Source: Rhizobium giardinii bv. giardinii H152 (GTDB lineage Bacteria > Pseudomonadota > Alphaproteobacteria > Rhizobiales > Rhizobiaceae). Taken from it: a stretch of DNA of 64,000 nucleotides. Shown here piece by piece: positions 39,225 through 47,922 of the stretch (position 1 is its first letter; each line of letters begins with the position of its first letter). The stretch lies in NCBI RefSeq assembly GCF_000379605.1, contig NZ_KB902680.1, forward strand, positions 62,186 to 126,185, written 5' to 3'. The notes beneath the pieces were generated by a model. That model was not told where the DNA came from. It searched no databases and saw only the letters and a program-made list of their open reading frames with translations. The position numbers and the translations under genes were made by a program.

Positions 39225-40021
39225 CCAGTGCGCTCAGCAAAGTCTATTTCTTCCTGATCGGCCTGTTCATGGCGCTGCCGATGATCGTCGTTGCCGGCGT
39301 GTCGGTGAACGCGAAGCAGACGCTGGCTTTCCCGCCAAAAGGCTTCTCGCTCTCCTGGTACGGCGAAATCTTCCTCAATCCCGAATGGCGCAACGCATTG
39401 CTTGCTTCGCTGACGCTCGCCATCCTGTCGGCGGCTCTGGCGGTGGCGATCGCCCTGCCGCTTGCCTGGTTCCTGTGGCGACGGATCGCTCCCTGGGCGA
39501 ACATCTTCCAGTTGCTCGGCGTGGCGCCCTTCACGCTGCCACCGGTCATCACGGCACTCGGGCTGCTCACCTTCTGGGCGACCACCGGCTTTTACGGCCA
39601 GCCATGGACCGCCGTCGTCAGCCATGCGATCTTCTTCGTCACCTTGCCGCTGGTGACCCTGTCGCTTGGCTTCACGGCGATTGACCGGTCGTTGGTCGAG
39701 GCGGCCGCCACCATGGGGGCCGATGACAAGACGATCTTTCGCACGGTGGTCCTGCCGCTGATCCTGCCCTATATCGTCTCTGGCTATGCCTTCGCCTTCG
39801 TGCTGTCGCTCAACGAGTATATCGTCGCCTATATGACCGTCGGTTTCATCATGGAAACACTGCCGATCAAGATCTTCAACGCGCTCCGCTACGGTTACAC
39901 GCCGACCATGGCTTCGGTGACGATCCTGTTCGTGGTGACGGCGGCCGTCATCTTCTCCCTCGTCGCGCGGTTCGGCGATTTGCCGAAGCTGCTCGGCGCC
40001 ATGTCATCGGACGACACATGA
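39221..40021 (+). CDS. ABC transporter permease (PotC-like)
   Basis: A 266-aa permease with six hydrophobic segments and the coupling loop LVEAAATMGADDKTIFRTVVLPLILP. Together with the upstream permease it forms the channel of a polyamine-type importer. Its stop overlaps the nitrilase start by ATGA, tying the importer to the amide or nitrile hydrolase. Confidence 0.9.
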   Translation: MTSALSKVYFFLIGLFMALPMIVVAGVSVNAKQTLAFPPKGFSLSWYGEIFLNPEWRNALLASLTLAILSAALAVAIALPLAWFLWRRIAPWANIFQLLGVAPFTLPPVITALGLLTFWATTGFYGQPWTAVVSHAIFFVTLPLVTLSLGFTAIDRSLVEAAATMGADDKTIFRTVVLPLILPYIVSGYAFAFVLSLNEYIVAYMTVGFIMETLPIKIFNALRYGYTPTMASVTILFVVTAAVIFSLVARFGDLPKLLGAMSSDDT

Positions 40022-40800
40022 TTACGCTCGCCGCCCTGCAGATGAGATCGGAAAGCGGCGACGTTGCCGCCAATCTGGCACGCATCGGTGAGGCGGCGAG
40101 GGATGCTGCCGGCAAGGGCGCAAGCCTGCTGATCACGCCGGAGCTCGGGCTGACGGGCTATGGCGCCGGTGACATCATAAGCGATCTGGCAGAGCCTGCG
40201 AATGGACCTTTGGTGCGGAGGCTACAGGCGATTTCAACGGCGACCGGGGTGGCGGTGATCGCCGGTTTTGCCGAGAGGGCGGGTCCCGAAGTCTTCAACA
40301 GCGCTGTTTACGTCGACGGCGCGGCAGAACCCGTCGTCTATCGCAAATCGCATCTCTACGGGGCCTACGAGCGTGCGCTGTTTGCTGCCGCCGCGCCGAG
40401 CGCGGTGTTGTTCACCCATCGCGGCGTCAAGTGCGGCATGCTGATCTGTTATGATGTGGAGTTTCCGGAAAACGTCCGGCGGCTGGCTCTGGCGGGCGCC
40501 GACGCGGTACTGGTGCCCACGGCGCTACCGGCCGGTTATTCGGGCACCTTCATTGCCGATCACATGATCCAGACCCGTGCCTTCGAAAACCAGGTTTTCG
40601 TTGCCTATGTCAATCATTGCGGCGCCGACGAGCGCTTCACCTTCGCAGGTTCCTCGCGCATCGCCGCACCCGATGGCAGCCTGCTTGCAGGCGCCGCATC
40701 CCATGGCGAGACGCTGATGATCGTGACCGTCGATCCGGCCGTATTCGATGTTTCGAGAAGCGAAAATACCTATCTGAGCGATTTGCAGCGCCAGGCGTGA
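40018..40800 (+). CDS. Carbon-nitrogen hydrolase (nitrilase superfamily)
   Basis: The 260-aa enzyme has the Glu-Lys-Cys triad of the superfamily: the glutamate in ITPELGLTGY (about 39-48), the lysine in VVYRKSHLYG (about 108-117) and the cysteine in MLICYDVEFPENVR (about 141-154). It hydrolyses a C-N bond of an amide or carbamoyl compound; true nitrilase activity is less likely at this length. It is coupled to the PotC-like gene. With the ureohydrolase and aminotransferase it suggests stepwise nitrogen release from an imported polyamine or guanidino compound (inference). Confidence 0.9.
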   Translation: MITLAALQMRSESGDVAANLARIGEAARDAAGKGASLLITPELGLTGYGAGDIISDLAEPANGPLVRRLQAISTATGVAVIAGFAERAGPEVFNSAVYVDGAAEPVVYRKSHLYGAYERALFAAAAPSAVLFTHRGVKCGMLICYDVEFPENVRRLALAGADAVLVPTALPAGYSGTFIADHMIQTRAFENQVFVAYVNHCGADERFTFAGSSRIAAPDGSLLAGAASHGETLMIVTVDPAVFDVSRSENTYLSDLQRQA

Positions 40801-40938
40801 TCGCCTCGCGCGACGAGGTGCTGCAAAGCCGCCGCGACTGTCCACGGTCATTGAACGTTCTGTTCGGGCTGTGCCCCTTTATTAAACAGGTGAAGCGACC
40901 GATATTCGCTCCATATCTTTCCGATGGAGGAGGCAGCC

Positions 40939-41892
40939 ATGAGCTTGCAACTGACAGGAATTCATCATCTGACGGCGATCACCGCGAACGCGCCTGAAAA
41001 CCTGCGTTTCTATACGCAGACGCTCGGCATGCGCCTGGTCAAGAAGACGGTCAATCAGGACGACACCAGTGCCTACCATCTCTTCTACGCCGACGGACAG
41101 GCGACGCCCGGGACGGACCTGACCTTCTTCGACTGGCCGGTCCAGCCGGAAGGCCGTGGCACCCACAGCATATCGCGCACCGGCCTGCGTGTCGGCAGCC
41201 GCGACACGCTCGCCTGGTGGAAGAGCCGTTTCGACCAGCTCAAGGTCAAATCCGAGGCAGTGACCGAAATCGACGGCCGCGCCTCGCTCGACTTCGAGGA
41301 CGGCGAGGGGCAGCGGTTGCGGTTGATCGACGATGGCGGGCTGGCGCCATCTCACCCATGGGACAGGAGCCCGGTTCCGGCCGAGCATCAGATCAAAGGC
41401 CTCGGCCCCATCATCATGAGCGTGCCGGATCTCACCAATACGGCGGCGGTTCTGGAAGAGGTGATGAATATGAGCAGGGTGCGCCAGTATGCGTCGCCGG
41501 ATGGCATTGGCGACGTGCATGTGTTCTCGATGGGCAAGGGCGGTCCGGCGGCGGAGCTGCATGTCGCCGTCCAGCCGGGGTTGCCGGCTGCCCGGCAGGG
41601 CGCCGGCGCCGTCCACCACGTCGCCTTCCGCGCTCCGGACGTGGCGGCGCTGCATGAATGGACCGAACGGCTGCAAAACTTCCGCCTGCCGTCGAGCGGC
41701 GAGGTCGAACGCTATTATTTCCGCTCACTCTATTTCCGCGAGCCGAACGGCATCCTGTTTGAGATCGCAACCGACGGCCCCGGCTTTGCGGTCGACGAAC
41801 CGATGGAAACGCTCGGTGAAGGGCTGTCGCTACCGCCATTCCTGGAACACAAACGCAGCCAGATCGAAGCGAGGCTGAAGCCGCTGGTCTAG
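40939..41892 (+). CDS. Ring-cleaving dioxygenase-like VOC protein (MhqO-like)
   Basis: This 317-aa protein has two glyoxalase/VOC modules. The first starts [24 protein letters not shown], with a metal histidine near residue 9; the second has [11 protein letters not shown] and [10 protein letters not shown] with a metal histidine and glutamate. This is the hydroquinone-type dioxygenase family including PcpA/LinE and Bacillus MhqO/MhqE. The ribosome-binding site is GGAGGAGG. It is followed at 41986 by an FMN reductase and faced by a VOC-hydrolase fusion, matching the quinone-stress gene set of Firmicutes in content. Confidence 0.88.
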   Translation: MSLQLTGIHHLTAITANAPENLRFYTQTLGMRLVKKTVNQDDTSAYHLFYADGQATPGTDLTFFDWPVQPEGRGTHSISRTGLRVGSRDTLAWWKSRFDQLKVKSEAVTEIDGRASLDFEDGEGQRLRLIDDGGLAPSHPWDRSPVPAEHQIKGLGPIIMSVPDLTNTAAVLEEVMNMSRVRQYASPDGIGDVHVFSMGKGGPAAELHVAVQPGLPAARQGAGAVHHVAFRAPDVAALHEWTERLQNFRLPSSGEVERYYFRSLYFREPNGILFEIATDGPGFAVDEPMETLGEGLSLPPFLEHKRSQIEARLKPLV

Positions 41893-41985
41893 CAGAATAG
41901 GCCGGGGAGCATCGTTTTCCGGCTTTTCCATCTGTACTTTTTCGCTTTTCTGACCATCTTTTGCGAAAACAAAGGATGGAATCGG

Positions 41986-42543
41986 ATGACAAAACTGATC
42001 GGCATTTCCGGGAGCCTGAGAAAGGCATCGTTCAACAAATCCCTCTTGAACGCGGCGATCCCGCTGGCGCCGGAAGGCGTGACGTTCACGACGGGAACCA
42101 TCGAGGGCATCCCGCTCTACAATGCCGATGTCGAGAAAGAAGGGGTGCCGGCCGCGGTGCAGCTTCTCAAAGACCAGATCGCGGCGGCCGACGGCGTCAT
42201 TCTCTTCACGCCGGAATACAACAACTCCATACCCGGCGTTTTCAAGAACGCCATCGACTGGGTGAGTTCCTCGATGACCGGTGCGCCGAATGTCTTTGCG
42301 GGCCGCGCCTTCGCGCTGGCCGGCACGTCGCCCAGCGCCTTCGGCACCCTGCTCAGCCAGAATGCCTGGCTGCCGGTGCTGCGCACGCTGGGCGCCGACC
42401 TCTGGTCCGGCAAGCGGCTGATGCTGCCGAAAGCGGGCTCGCTGTTCGACAAGGACGGCAACCTTGTCGACGAAGATGCCAAGGCAAGGCTGAGGGCCTT
42501 TGTCGAGGCCTTCGCCGCTTATGTCGCCCGGAAAACCGCCTGA
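41986..42543 (+). CDS. NADPH-dependent FMN reductase / quinone reductase
   Basis: The 185-aa flavodoxin-like protein begins with the FMN phosphate loop GISGSLRKASFNKSLL (residues 5-20) and has LFTPEYNNSIPGVFKNAIDW, the family's central motif. Members reduce quinones, azo dyes or chromate with NAD(P)H. Two-electron quinone reduction would fit the neighbouring ring-cleavage proteins. It is convergent with the fusion gene, whose end lies 11 bp away. Confidence 0.9.
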   Translation: MTKLIGISGSLRKASFNKSLLNAAIPLAPEGVTFTTGTIEGIPLYNADVEKEGVPAAVQLLKDQIAAADGVILFTPEYNNSIPGVFKNAIDWVSSSMTGAPNVFAGRAFALAGTSPSAFGTLLSQNAWLPVLRTLGADLWSGKRLMLPKAGSLFDKDGNLVDEDAKARLRAFVEAFAAYVARKTA

Positions 42544-42553
42544 GTCTTGGCCG

Positions 42554-44110
42554 TCAGGCTCCGAAGGATTTCAGCCATTCGCGAACGGCCTTCGCGTCCA
42601 TGTCGCCGATCTCGTGTCCGGCTTTCAGCGTGACGGTCTCAAGCGTCGCGCCTGCCTTGCGCAGAATCGCCTCAAGCGGCGAGGCATAGCGGGAATAGGC
42701 GTCTGTTGCCCCTGTCACCGTCAGGATATTGGTGCCGGAAAGATCGGCGTCCGGTACCGTTTCCAGCGGGTTCATCATGCGCAGCAGCGCGGCATTCCTG
42801 ATCAGGCCCGGATGAAGCAGCATGGTCGCGATCAGCATGTTGGCACCGTTCGAATAGCCGATGAAAACCATCCTTTCGCGGTCGATGCCGTAGGCCGGAA
42901 CGGCGCCCTCGATCATCGCGACAAACGCTTCGACTTCGGAGACGATATCCTTCTGGTCGAAGCTGAAGGGCGTGATCCGGCGAAAAAACCGCGGGAAGCC
43001 CTCTTCGGTGCTACGTCCCCTCAGGCTGAAGAGCAGGGAATTCGGGGCGATCTGCCGGCCGAGTGGCAAGAGGCTCGTCTCGTTGGCGCCGCTGCCATGC
43101 AGCAGCACGAGGGTGCGCCCGTCCGGATGGTCTGGCTGGTGCAGGCGGTGAATGAAGGGCAGGTCGCGCTGGGTGAAACGCTCCTCGCCCGGCAACGCGA
43201 ATTGCGGCAGGACGACGAGGTTGGATTCCAGATCGCCGCCGAAATGTTCGGGAACGAACAGGCGCGTTCCGAGCGAGGCCACATCCTCGTCGACCGTCAT
43301 GCCGGGGGCGTCGGTTGCGAATTCGAACAGCGTGCCGGCCGGCTCGCGCACATAGAGCGAGAAGAAATATTTGCGGTCGTGGGCCGAGATCGTTCCGGCG
43401 TCCTCCGCCGCCAGCCGTGTACGCAGATCGTCGACGGCGGCCCTGTCGGCTGCCCGGAAGGCGATGTGGTCGATCGTGCCCGTCCCGGGGGCGGCGGTCC
43501 AGAATCCGCTGGCATCGCGAACGTCGATGACATCGCCGGAGGCCGAGCCGAGGCGGCGGATGGTCTCGGTCCTTGCCGTTTCGGCATAGCCGAAATGCCG
43601 GCCGATGAAGGCTGCCGTCCCCTCCGGTTTGTCCGTCAGGATCGTTGCGCCACGCAGCCGCCGGATTGCGTCCTGAGGCAGAATCTCCTGCGTGGCGCAG
43701 GGTGTGTCGGTGGCAAGGGCCGCGGTACCGACGAGTTTGACGATGACGCCGTCGGGATCCTTCAGCCGGATGACGGGTTCATCGAACTCCTGGGTCGGAC
43801 CAGTTGTAGAGATATTGTATCGCAGCGCCCGGGTCAGCCAGAAGCCGATGCTTTCCGGCGCAATGGCAAAGGCGATCTCGCTCGGCTGGCCATGACCGAC
43901 GCGGCCCGGCGCCCCGTCTTCCCAGACGAGGAACGTCACCAGCGATCCCGGCGACCCGATGGCATCGCCATAGAGCAGGTGAAGCTGCATCGCGTCTTCA
44001 AATCCCGCTGTCCGTTTGACCAAACGCAGGCCGAGAAAACCGGCGTAGAAGTCAACATTCGCTTGTACCTTGCGGGTGATCAGCGTGATGTGGTGGATAC
44101 CGCTCGTCAT
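42554..44110 (-). CDS. Fusion of VOC dioxygenase-like and alpha/beta hydrolase domains
   Basis: The 518-aa protein joins two enzymes. Residues 1-300 or so are a double VOC protein of the MhqO/PcpA type, with GIHHITLITRKVQANVDFY, candidate ligand H215 (DHIAFRA) and E263 (LFEFATDAPG). Residues 330-518 are an alpha/beta hydrolase of the carboxylesterase type with LLHGSGANE, nucleophile S420 in GYSNGANM, acid in GATDAYS and histidine in AGHEIGDMD. The domains correspond to Bacillus MhqE and MhqD, which are separate adjacent proteins. The start at ATG 44110 is preferred over one 27 codons upstream. Ring cleavage and ester hydrolysis may be coupled. Confidence 0.9.
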   Translation of the reverse strand: MTSGIHHITLITRKVQANVDFYAGFLGLRLVKRTAGFEDAMQLHLLYGDAIGSPGSLVTFLVWEDGAPGRVGHGQPSEIAFAIAPESIGFWLTRALRYNISTTGPTQEFDEPVIRLKDPDGVIVKLVGTAALATDTPCATQEILPQDAIRRLRGATILTDKPEGTAAFIGRHFGYAETARTETIRRLGSASGDVIDVRDASGFWTAAPGTGTIDHIAFRAADRAAVDDLRTRLAAEDAGTISAHDRKYFFSLYVREPAGTLFEFATDAPGMTVDEDVASLGTRLFVPEHFGGDLESNLVVLPQFALPGEERFTQRDLPFIHRLHQPDHPDGRTLVLLHGSGANETSLLPLGRQIAPNSLLFSLRGRSTEEGFPRFFRRITPFSFDQKDIVSEVEAFVAMIEGAVPAYGIDRERMVFIGYSNGANMLIATMLLHPGLIRNAALLRMMNPLETVPDADLSGTNILTVTGATDAYSRYASPLEAILRKAGATLETVTLKAGHEIGDMDAKAVREWLKSFGA

Positions 44111-44228
44111 GTCATGAAACCTTTTGATCACGCCGCAGGAAAGCAGCAAATGGCGGTCGACGCCAGCCCTGCCGGGCGAACACAGCGTCACCGCACGAAG
44201 ATAGGAAAGCGCCTTTGAGCCGCTGGCG

Positions 44229-45092
44229 TCAGCCGATCTTGGGACGATCCTTCGTCAGGAATGCCTTGAAGGCGTCAGCATAATCCGGGTGCCAGCGCGA
44301 CAGGGGCGGGCGGTTCTCGATGATATCGCCGGCGGCCCATAGGATGCGTTTCTCGTCGGTGGCGCGCTCGACGTCATTGTCCGGGCAGAGAATGTAGAAG
44401 TCGTCGTTTTCGAGGCTTTGCATCATGAAATCGACCGTTTCCTGCGGCGTCCAGGCGCCCTGAGGCTTTTCCGTCCGGCCCTGGGCGGTGAGCGCCGTGT
44501 AGACGAATCCTGGAATCAGCAGGTGTGCCGTGATCCTGCAGTCGGGCGTGTTGCGCAATTCGTGCTGCAGTGCTTCGGTGAAGGCTTTGACGCCGGCCTT
44601 CGTCACATTGTAGGCGGGGTCGCCAGGTGGGGTGGTGATGCCCTGCTTGGAGCCGGTATTGATGATGAGGCCGGTCTGGCCGTGGGCGATCATGCCGGGC
44701 GCAAAGATGCGTGAACCGTTGATGACGCCCCACAGATTGACGGCGAAGACCTTTTCCCACGCGTCCTGCGCGCCGAACATCGAGCTGCCCGGAATGCCGG
44801 CATTGTTCATCAACACGTGAACGCGGCCGAACAGCGCGACGACGTCCCGTTCCAGCGCCTGCAGCGATTCGATCGACGCCACATCCGCGGCAATGGCTGC
44901 CACGCTGTCTAAGCCATGCGGGGACAGCGCCGCCGTCTCGCGCGCCGCCGTGTCCAGCCGTTTGCCCGGCAGATCGGCGAGCACGACGTTCATTCCGAGG
45001 CCAGCGAAGCGCTGGGCGGCGGCAAGGCCGATGCCTGACGCGGCTCCGGTCACAACGGCGACATGGTTGCTGGCAAAGGCTGGATGGTTCAT
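44229..45092 (-). CDS. Short-chain dehydrogenase/reductase
   Basis: This 287-aa SDR has TGAASGIGLAAA (about 15-26) for cofactor, NNAGIPGSSMF, the catalytic serine in INTGSKQG and the YxxxK pair in AYNVTKAGVKAF. The long C-terminal part (WHPDYADAFKAFL) is typical of a rhizobial SDR subgroup without known substrate. It lies 118 bp downstream of the fusion gene start on the same strand, so it could be cotranscribed. It is divergent from the Crp/Fnr gene. Confidence 0.86.
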   Translation of the reverse strand: MNHPAFASNHVAVVTGAASGIGLAAAQRFAGLGMNVVLADLPGKRLDTAARETAALSPHGLDSVAAIAADVASIESLQALERDVVALFGRVHVLMNNAGIPGSSMFGAQDAWEKVFAVNLWGVINGSRIFAPGMIAHGQTGLIINTGSKQGITTPPGDPAYNVTKAGVKAFTEALQHELRNTPDCRITAHLLIPGFVYTALTAQGRTEKPQGAWTPQETVDFMMQSLENDDFYILCPDNDVERATDEKRILWAAGDIIENRPPLSRWHPDYADAFKAFLTKDRPKIG

Positions 45093-45271
45093 TGCGGTTC
45101 CGTCCCATTCTGAAGGGTATGATCTCGAAGCGAAAAACTAGGCTTGCCGGGTGCAGAAGTCCACCGGCGCGTTGCAAGCTGCCCTTGCCGGGAAAACATT
45201 GGCCTCTAATTTTCATTGTAAATCAAAGCCCTGTTTCCAGGGCCGATCTTTCACTTTGCCGAGGACACCCG

Positions 45272-46027
45272 ATGGCCGCTCCTAAAGCCCGCAACAGCAA
45301 ACAGACGCCCTGCGAGCAGTGTCCCTTGCGGGCGCTCGAGCATTTCCGTGAATTCAAACCGGACGAACTCGCGTTTGTTTCCAACTTCAAGACGGGTGAA
45401 CTGGCTGTCGATGCGGGAACGACGATCCTGGTGGAGGGATCTCACAGCGCCCATCTTTTTACGGTGCTTTCCGGGTGGGGCTTTCGCTACAAGATGCTGG
45501 ACGACGGCCGACGGCAGATATTGAACTATATGATGCCGGGCGACCTGATCGGCCTTCAAGGCAGCCTCATGGGCGAGATGCAACATTCGATCGAAGCGCT
45601 TTCGCCCGTGATCCTGTGTGTGTTCGAGCGTGACAAACTCGGCACGCTATTTCGCAACTACCCCGATCTTGCTTTTGACCTGACCTGGATTGCAGCGCAG
45701 GAAGAGCGCATCCTCGATGAAAACCTGCTCAGCATCGGTCGCCGTTCGGCACTGGAAAGGGCGGCCTATCTGCTAGCCTTCCTCTATCAGCGCGCCAGGG
45801 CGGTGCATCTTTTCAAAGGCGCGCGCGTCTCCATTCCAATCACCCAGCAGCATGTCGCCGATACGCTCGGGCTTTCGATCGTGCACACCAACAAGACATT
45901 GAAAAAACTGGGGGAACGGAAGCTGATCCGCTGGGCTGATCGCGGCTGCGATATTCTCGACGACAAAGGCCTGATGAAGATTTCGGGCTGGGAAGGGCAT
46001 TCGGAAAAGACGCGCCCCTTTATCTGA
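45272..46027 (+). CDS. Crp/Fnr family transcriptional regulator
   Basis: The 251-aa regulator has an N-terminal CxxC in TPCEQCPLRALEHF (about 13-26), a cyclic-nucleotide-binding-like barrel (DAGTTILVEGSHSAHLFTVLSGWGFRYKML) and a C-terminal winged helix with PITQQHVADTLGLSIVHTNKTLKKL. Only two cysteines cluster at the N-terminus, so a full FNR-type iron-sulfur cluster is doubtful. ATG 45272 with GAGGACAC upstream is chosen over a much longer open frame. A class III cyclase at the other end of the window could in principle supply a ligand, but nothing links them. Confidence 0.9.
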   Translation: MAAPKARNSKQTPCEQCPLRALEHFREFKPDELAFVSNFKTGELAVDAGTTILVEGSHSAHLFTVLSGWGFRYKMLDDGRRQILNYMMPGDLIGLQGSLMGEMQHSIEALSPVILCVFERDKLGTLFRNYPDLAFDLTWIAAQEERILDENLLSIGRRSALERAAYLLAFLYQRARAVHLFKGARVSIPITQQHVADTLGLSIVHTNKTLKKLGERKLIRWADRGCDILDDKGLMKISGWEGHSEKTRPFI

Positions 46028-46183
46028 CTGCGAAAGAGCGCCCGTCCAACGCAATCGCCGAGATGGTCCGGCCGTTCGATGATCTACATGTCTTATTTAA
46101 ATGCCGCCGCCCCGTTCTTGTTTTAACTGGAAAGGTTCGAGACCCGTTCGCAGCTGAGCGGCCGAAGGCAGGGACCAATATCG

Positions 46184-46567
46184 GTGGCATTTACGGAAGT
46201 CGAAGTTTTGACGAAGCGTGTGTTGGTGCTGGAAGACAATTTGCTCATTGCCATGGAGGCGGAGGATATTTTGAAATCGCTGGGCGTCGAGCACGTCGAG
46301 ATTGCCACTGACCTGACGCAGGCCGCGGCACTCATCGAACAGCAGACCTTCGATTTCGTATTTCTCGACGTCAAACTTGGTCCCCACACGAGCTTCGATT
46401 TCGCCGGCGTGCTGATCGCGCGCGGCATCGCCTTCGGCTTCGTCAGCGGCTATGGCGAGGACGCAAGTTTTCCGGCGGCTTTGCGGGACGTTCCCCGGAT
46501 CGGCAAGCCGTTCAATGAACGGTCGCTCGGCAGCCTCCTCGGTGTCGTGGTGACTGGTCGATCATGA
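46184..46567 (+). CDS. Stand-alone response-regulator receiver protein
   Basis: This 127-aa protein is a single receiver domain with acidic pocket E17/D18 (VLVLEDN), phosphoacceptor D62 (FLDVKLG) and the conserved lysine K108 (IGKPFNE). There is no output domain, so it acts as a single-domain phosphorelay element. Start GTG 46184; a later start near residue 9 is possible. No histidine kinase is adjacent. It lies upstream of the RND operon with about 220 bp between; a regulatory link is unproven. Confidence 0.87.
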   Translation: MAFTEVEVLTKRVLVLEDNLLIAMEAEDILKSLGVEHVEIATDLTQAAALIEQQTFDFVFLDVKLGPHTSFDFAGVLIARGIAFGFVSGYGEDASFPAALRDVPRIGKPFNERSLGSLLGVVVTGRS

Positions 46568-46788
46568 GTTTCCTGCCCTCGGAACTGGTCACGGACGTCC
46601 CGTTCTGCGTTCCCCGACCAAGAGAGCAATCCGGTTTTTCTCGCCCTTTGTAAGAAATTCTCATAAGTTCGCCGTCCAGTCTGCTTGGTGCCCACGAGGG
46701 CCGATTCTTCTCGCTGTGAAAATTGCGTCCTGTCCGTCCGGGTAGCTTGTCACGGTCTTTGACCTTCTATATTGAGGGGCCACAATAA

Positions 46789-47922
46789 ATGGTTCAGCGC
46801 GATTTTCGGAGCGAGCAGCCGCAGATGAACGGAAAACAAAATCACGGCCCGGGCAGGTGGTTGGCGGCGACTGCCGTTATGCTCGTTCTCGCCTCCTGCC
46901 AGGGCGAGACGCAGCAATCGGAGAAGGAAAAGGCGACGGTGCGGGTGCAAAGCGCCGACGTTGTCGACTATCAGCAGAGGGTGATGCTCACTGGCGAGGT
47001 CGTCGCCCATGTCCAGACCAATCTTTCGTTCCGCGTCAGCGGTCAGGTAACGGAGTGGTATGCGGATGTCGGATCGCACGTGACGGTCGGAGACGTTCTG
47101 GCGCGCATCGACCCAAGGGTGCAGCAGGCGGATGTCAGGTCTTCGGAAGCCGCAGTCCGTTCGGCGGAAGCGCAGGTGAGGCAGGCCACATCCGCTTTCG
47201 AACGTCAAAAATCCCTGCTTGCGAAAAATTCCACGACGCAGGAAGCCTTCGATCAGGCGCAGACGGCCTTGCGGACTGCCGAGGCATCGCTCGATTCCGC
47301 CAGGGCGCAACTCGGCACATCGCGCGATGCCCTTTCCTACACCGAGCTACGCGCCGATGCGGACGGCATTGTGACCGTGCGCAACGCCGAAGCGGGCCAG
47401 GTGGTTCAGGCAGCGCAAACCATGTTCAGCGTCGCGAGGGACGGCCCGCGCGATGCGATCTTCAACGTCTATGAATCGCTGCTTTTCGAAAGGCCCGCGG
47501 AGCCCAAGATCGGTCTGGCGCTGGTCAGCGACCCCTCGGTCAAGGCCGAAGGAGTGGTCAGCGAGATCTCGCCGACGATCGACGCGGCGACGGGCACGGT
47601 GCGCGTCAAGGTCGCTATGGACAGCACGCCCGACCGCATGACGCTGGGCGCGCCGGTCACCGGTTTTGCCAGTTCCCGGCCAATGAAACTGGTTATCCTG
47701 CCCTGGACCAGCCTTTCCGAACTGGATGGCAAGCCTGCCGTCTGGGTGGTGGATGAAAAAAACAGCACCGTCGATCTGAAGCCGGTGACGGTGGCGACGT
47801 ACGAGAAGGGCCGCGTGCTCATTTCCGATGGCATCGCCAAGGGCGAAACCGTGGTGGTCGAGGGTGCAAAGATGCTGCGTCCCGGCCAGGTTGTCGACGT
47901 CATCAAGGAGCAGGCGGAATGA
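46789..47922 (+). CDS. RND efflux periplasmic adaptor lipoprotein 1
   Basis: This 377-aa membrane fusion protein has a lipobox (LVLASC, C37) for inner-membrane lipid anchoring. It contains the lipoyl half-motif VAHVQTNLSFRVSGQVTEW, an alpha-helical hairpin (SSEAAVRSAEAQVRQATSAFERQ) and the beta-barrel region RADADGIVTVRNAEAGQVV. It bridges the RND pump to an outer-membrane channel. M13 (46825) is an alternative start, nearer a typical lipoprotein signal. It overlaps the second adaptor by ATGA. Confidence 0.9.
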   Translation: MVQRDFRSEQPQMNGKQNHGPGRWLAATAVMLVLASCQGETQQSEKEKATVRVQSADVVDYQQRVMLTGEVVAHVQTNLSFRVSGQVTEWYADVGSHVTVGDVLARIDPRVQQADVRSSEAAVRSAEAQVRQATSAFERQKSLLAKNSTTQEAFDQAQTALRTAEASLDSARAQLGTSRDALSYTELRADADGIVTVRNAEAGQVVQAAQTMFSVARDGPRDAIFNVYESLLFERPAEPKIGLALVSDPSVKAEGVVSEISPTIDAATGTVRVKVAMDSTPDRMTLGAPVTGFASSRPMKLVILPWTSLSELDGKPAVWVVDEKNSTVDLKPVTVATYEKGRVLISDGIAKGETVVVEGAKMLRPGQVVDVIKEQAE

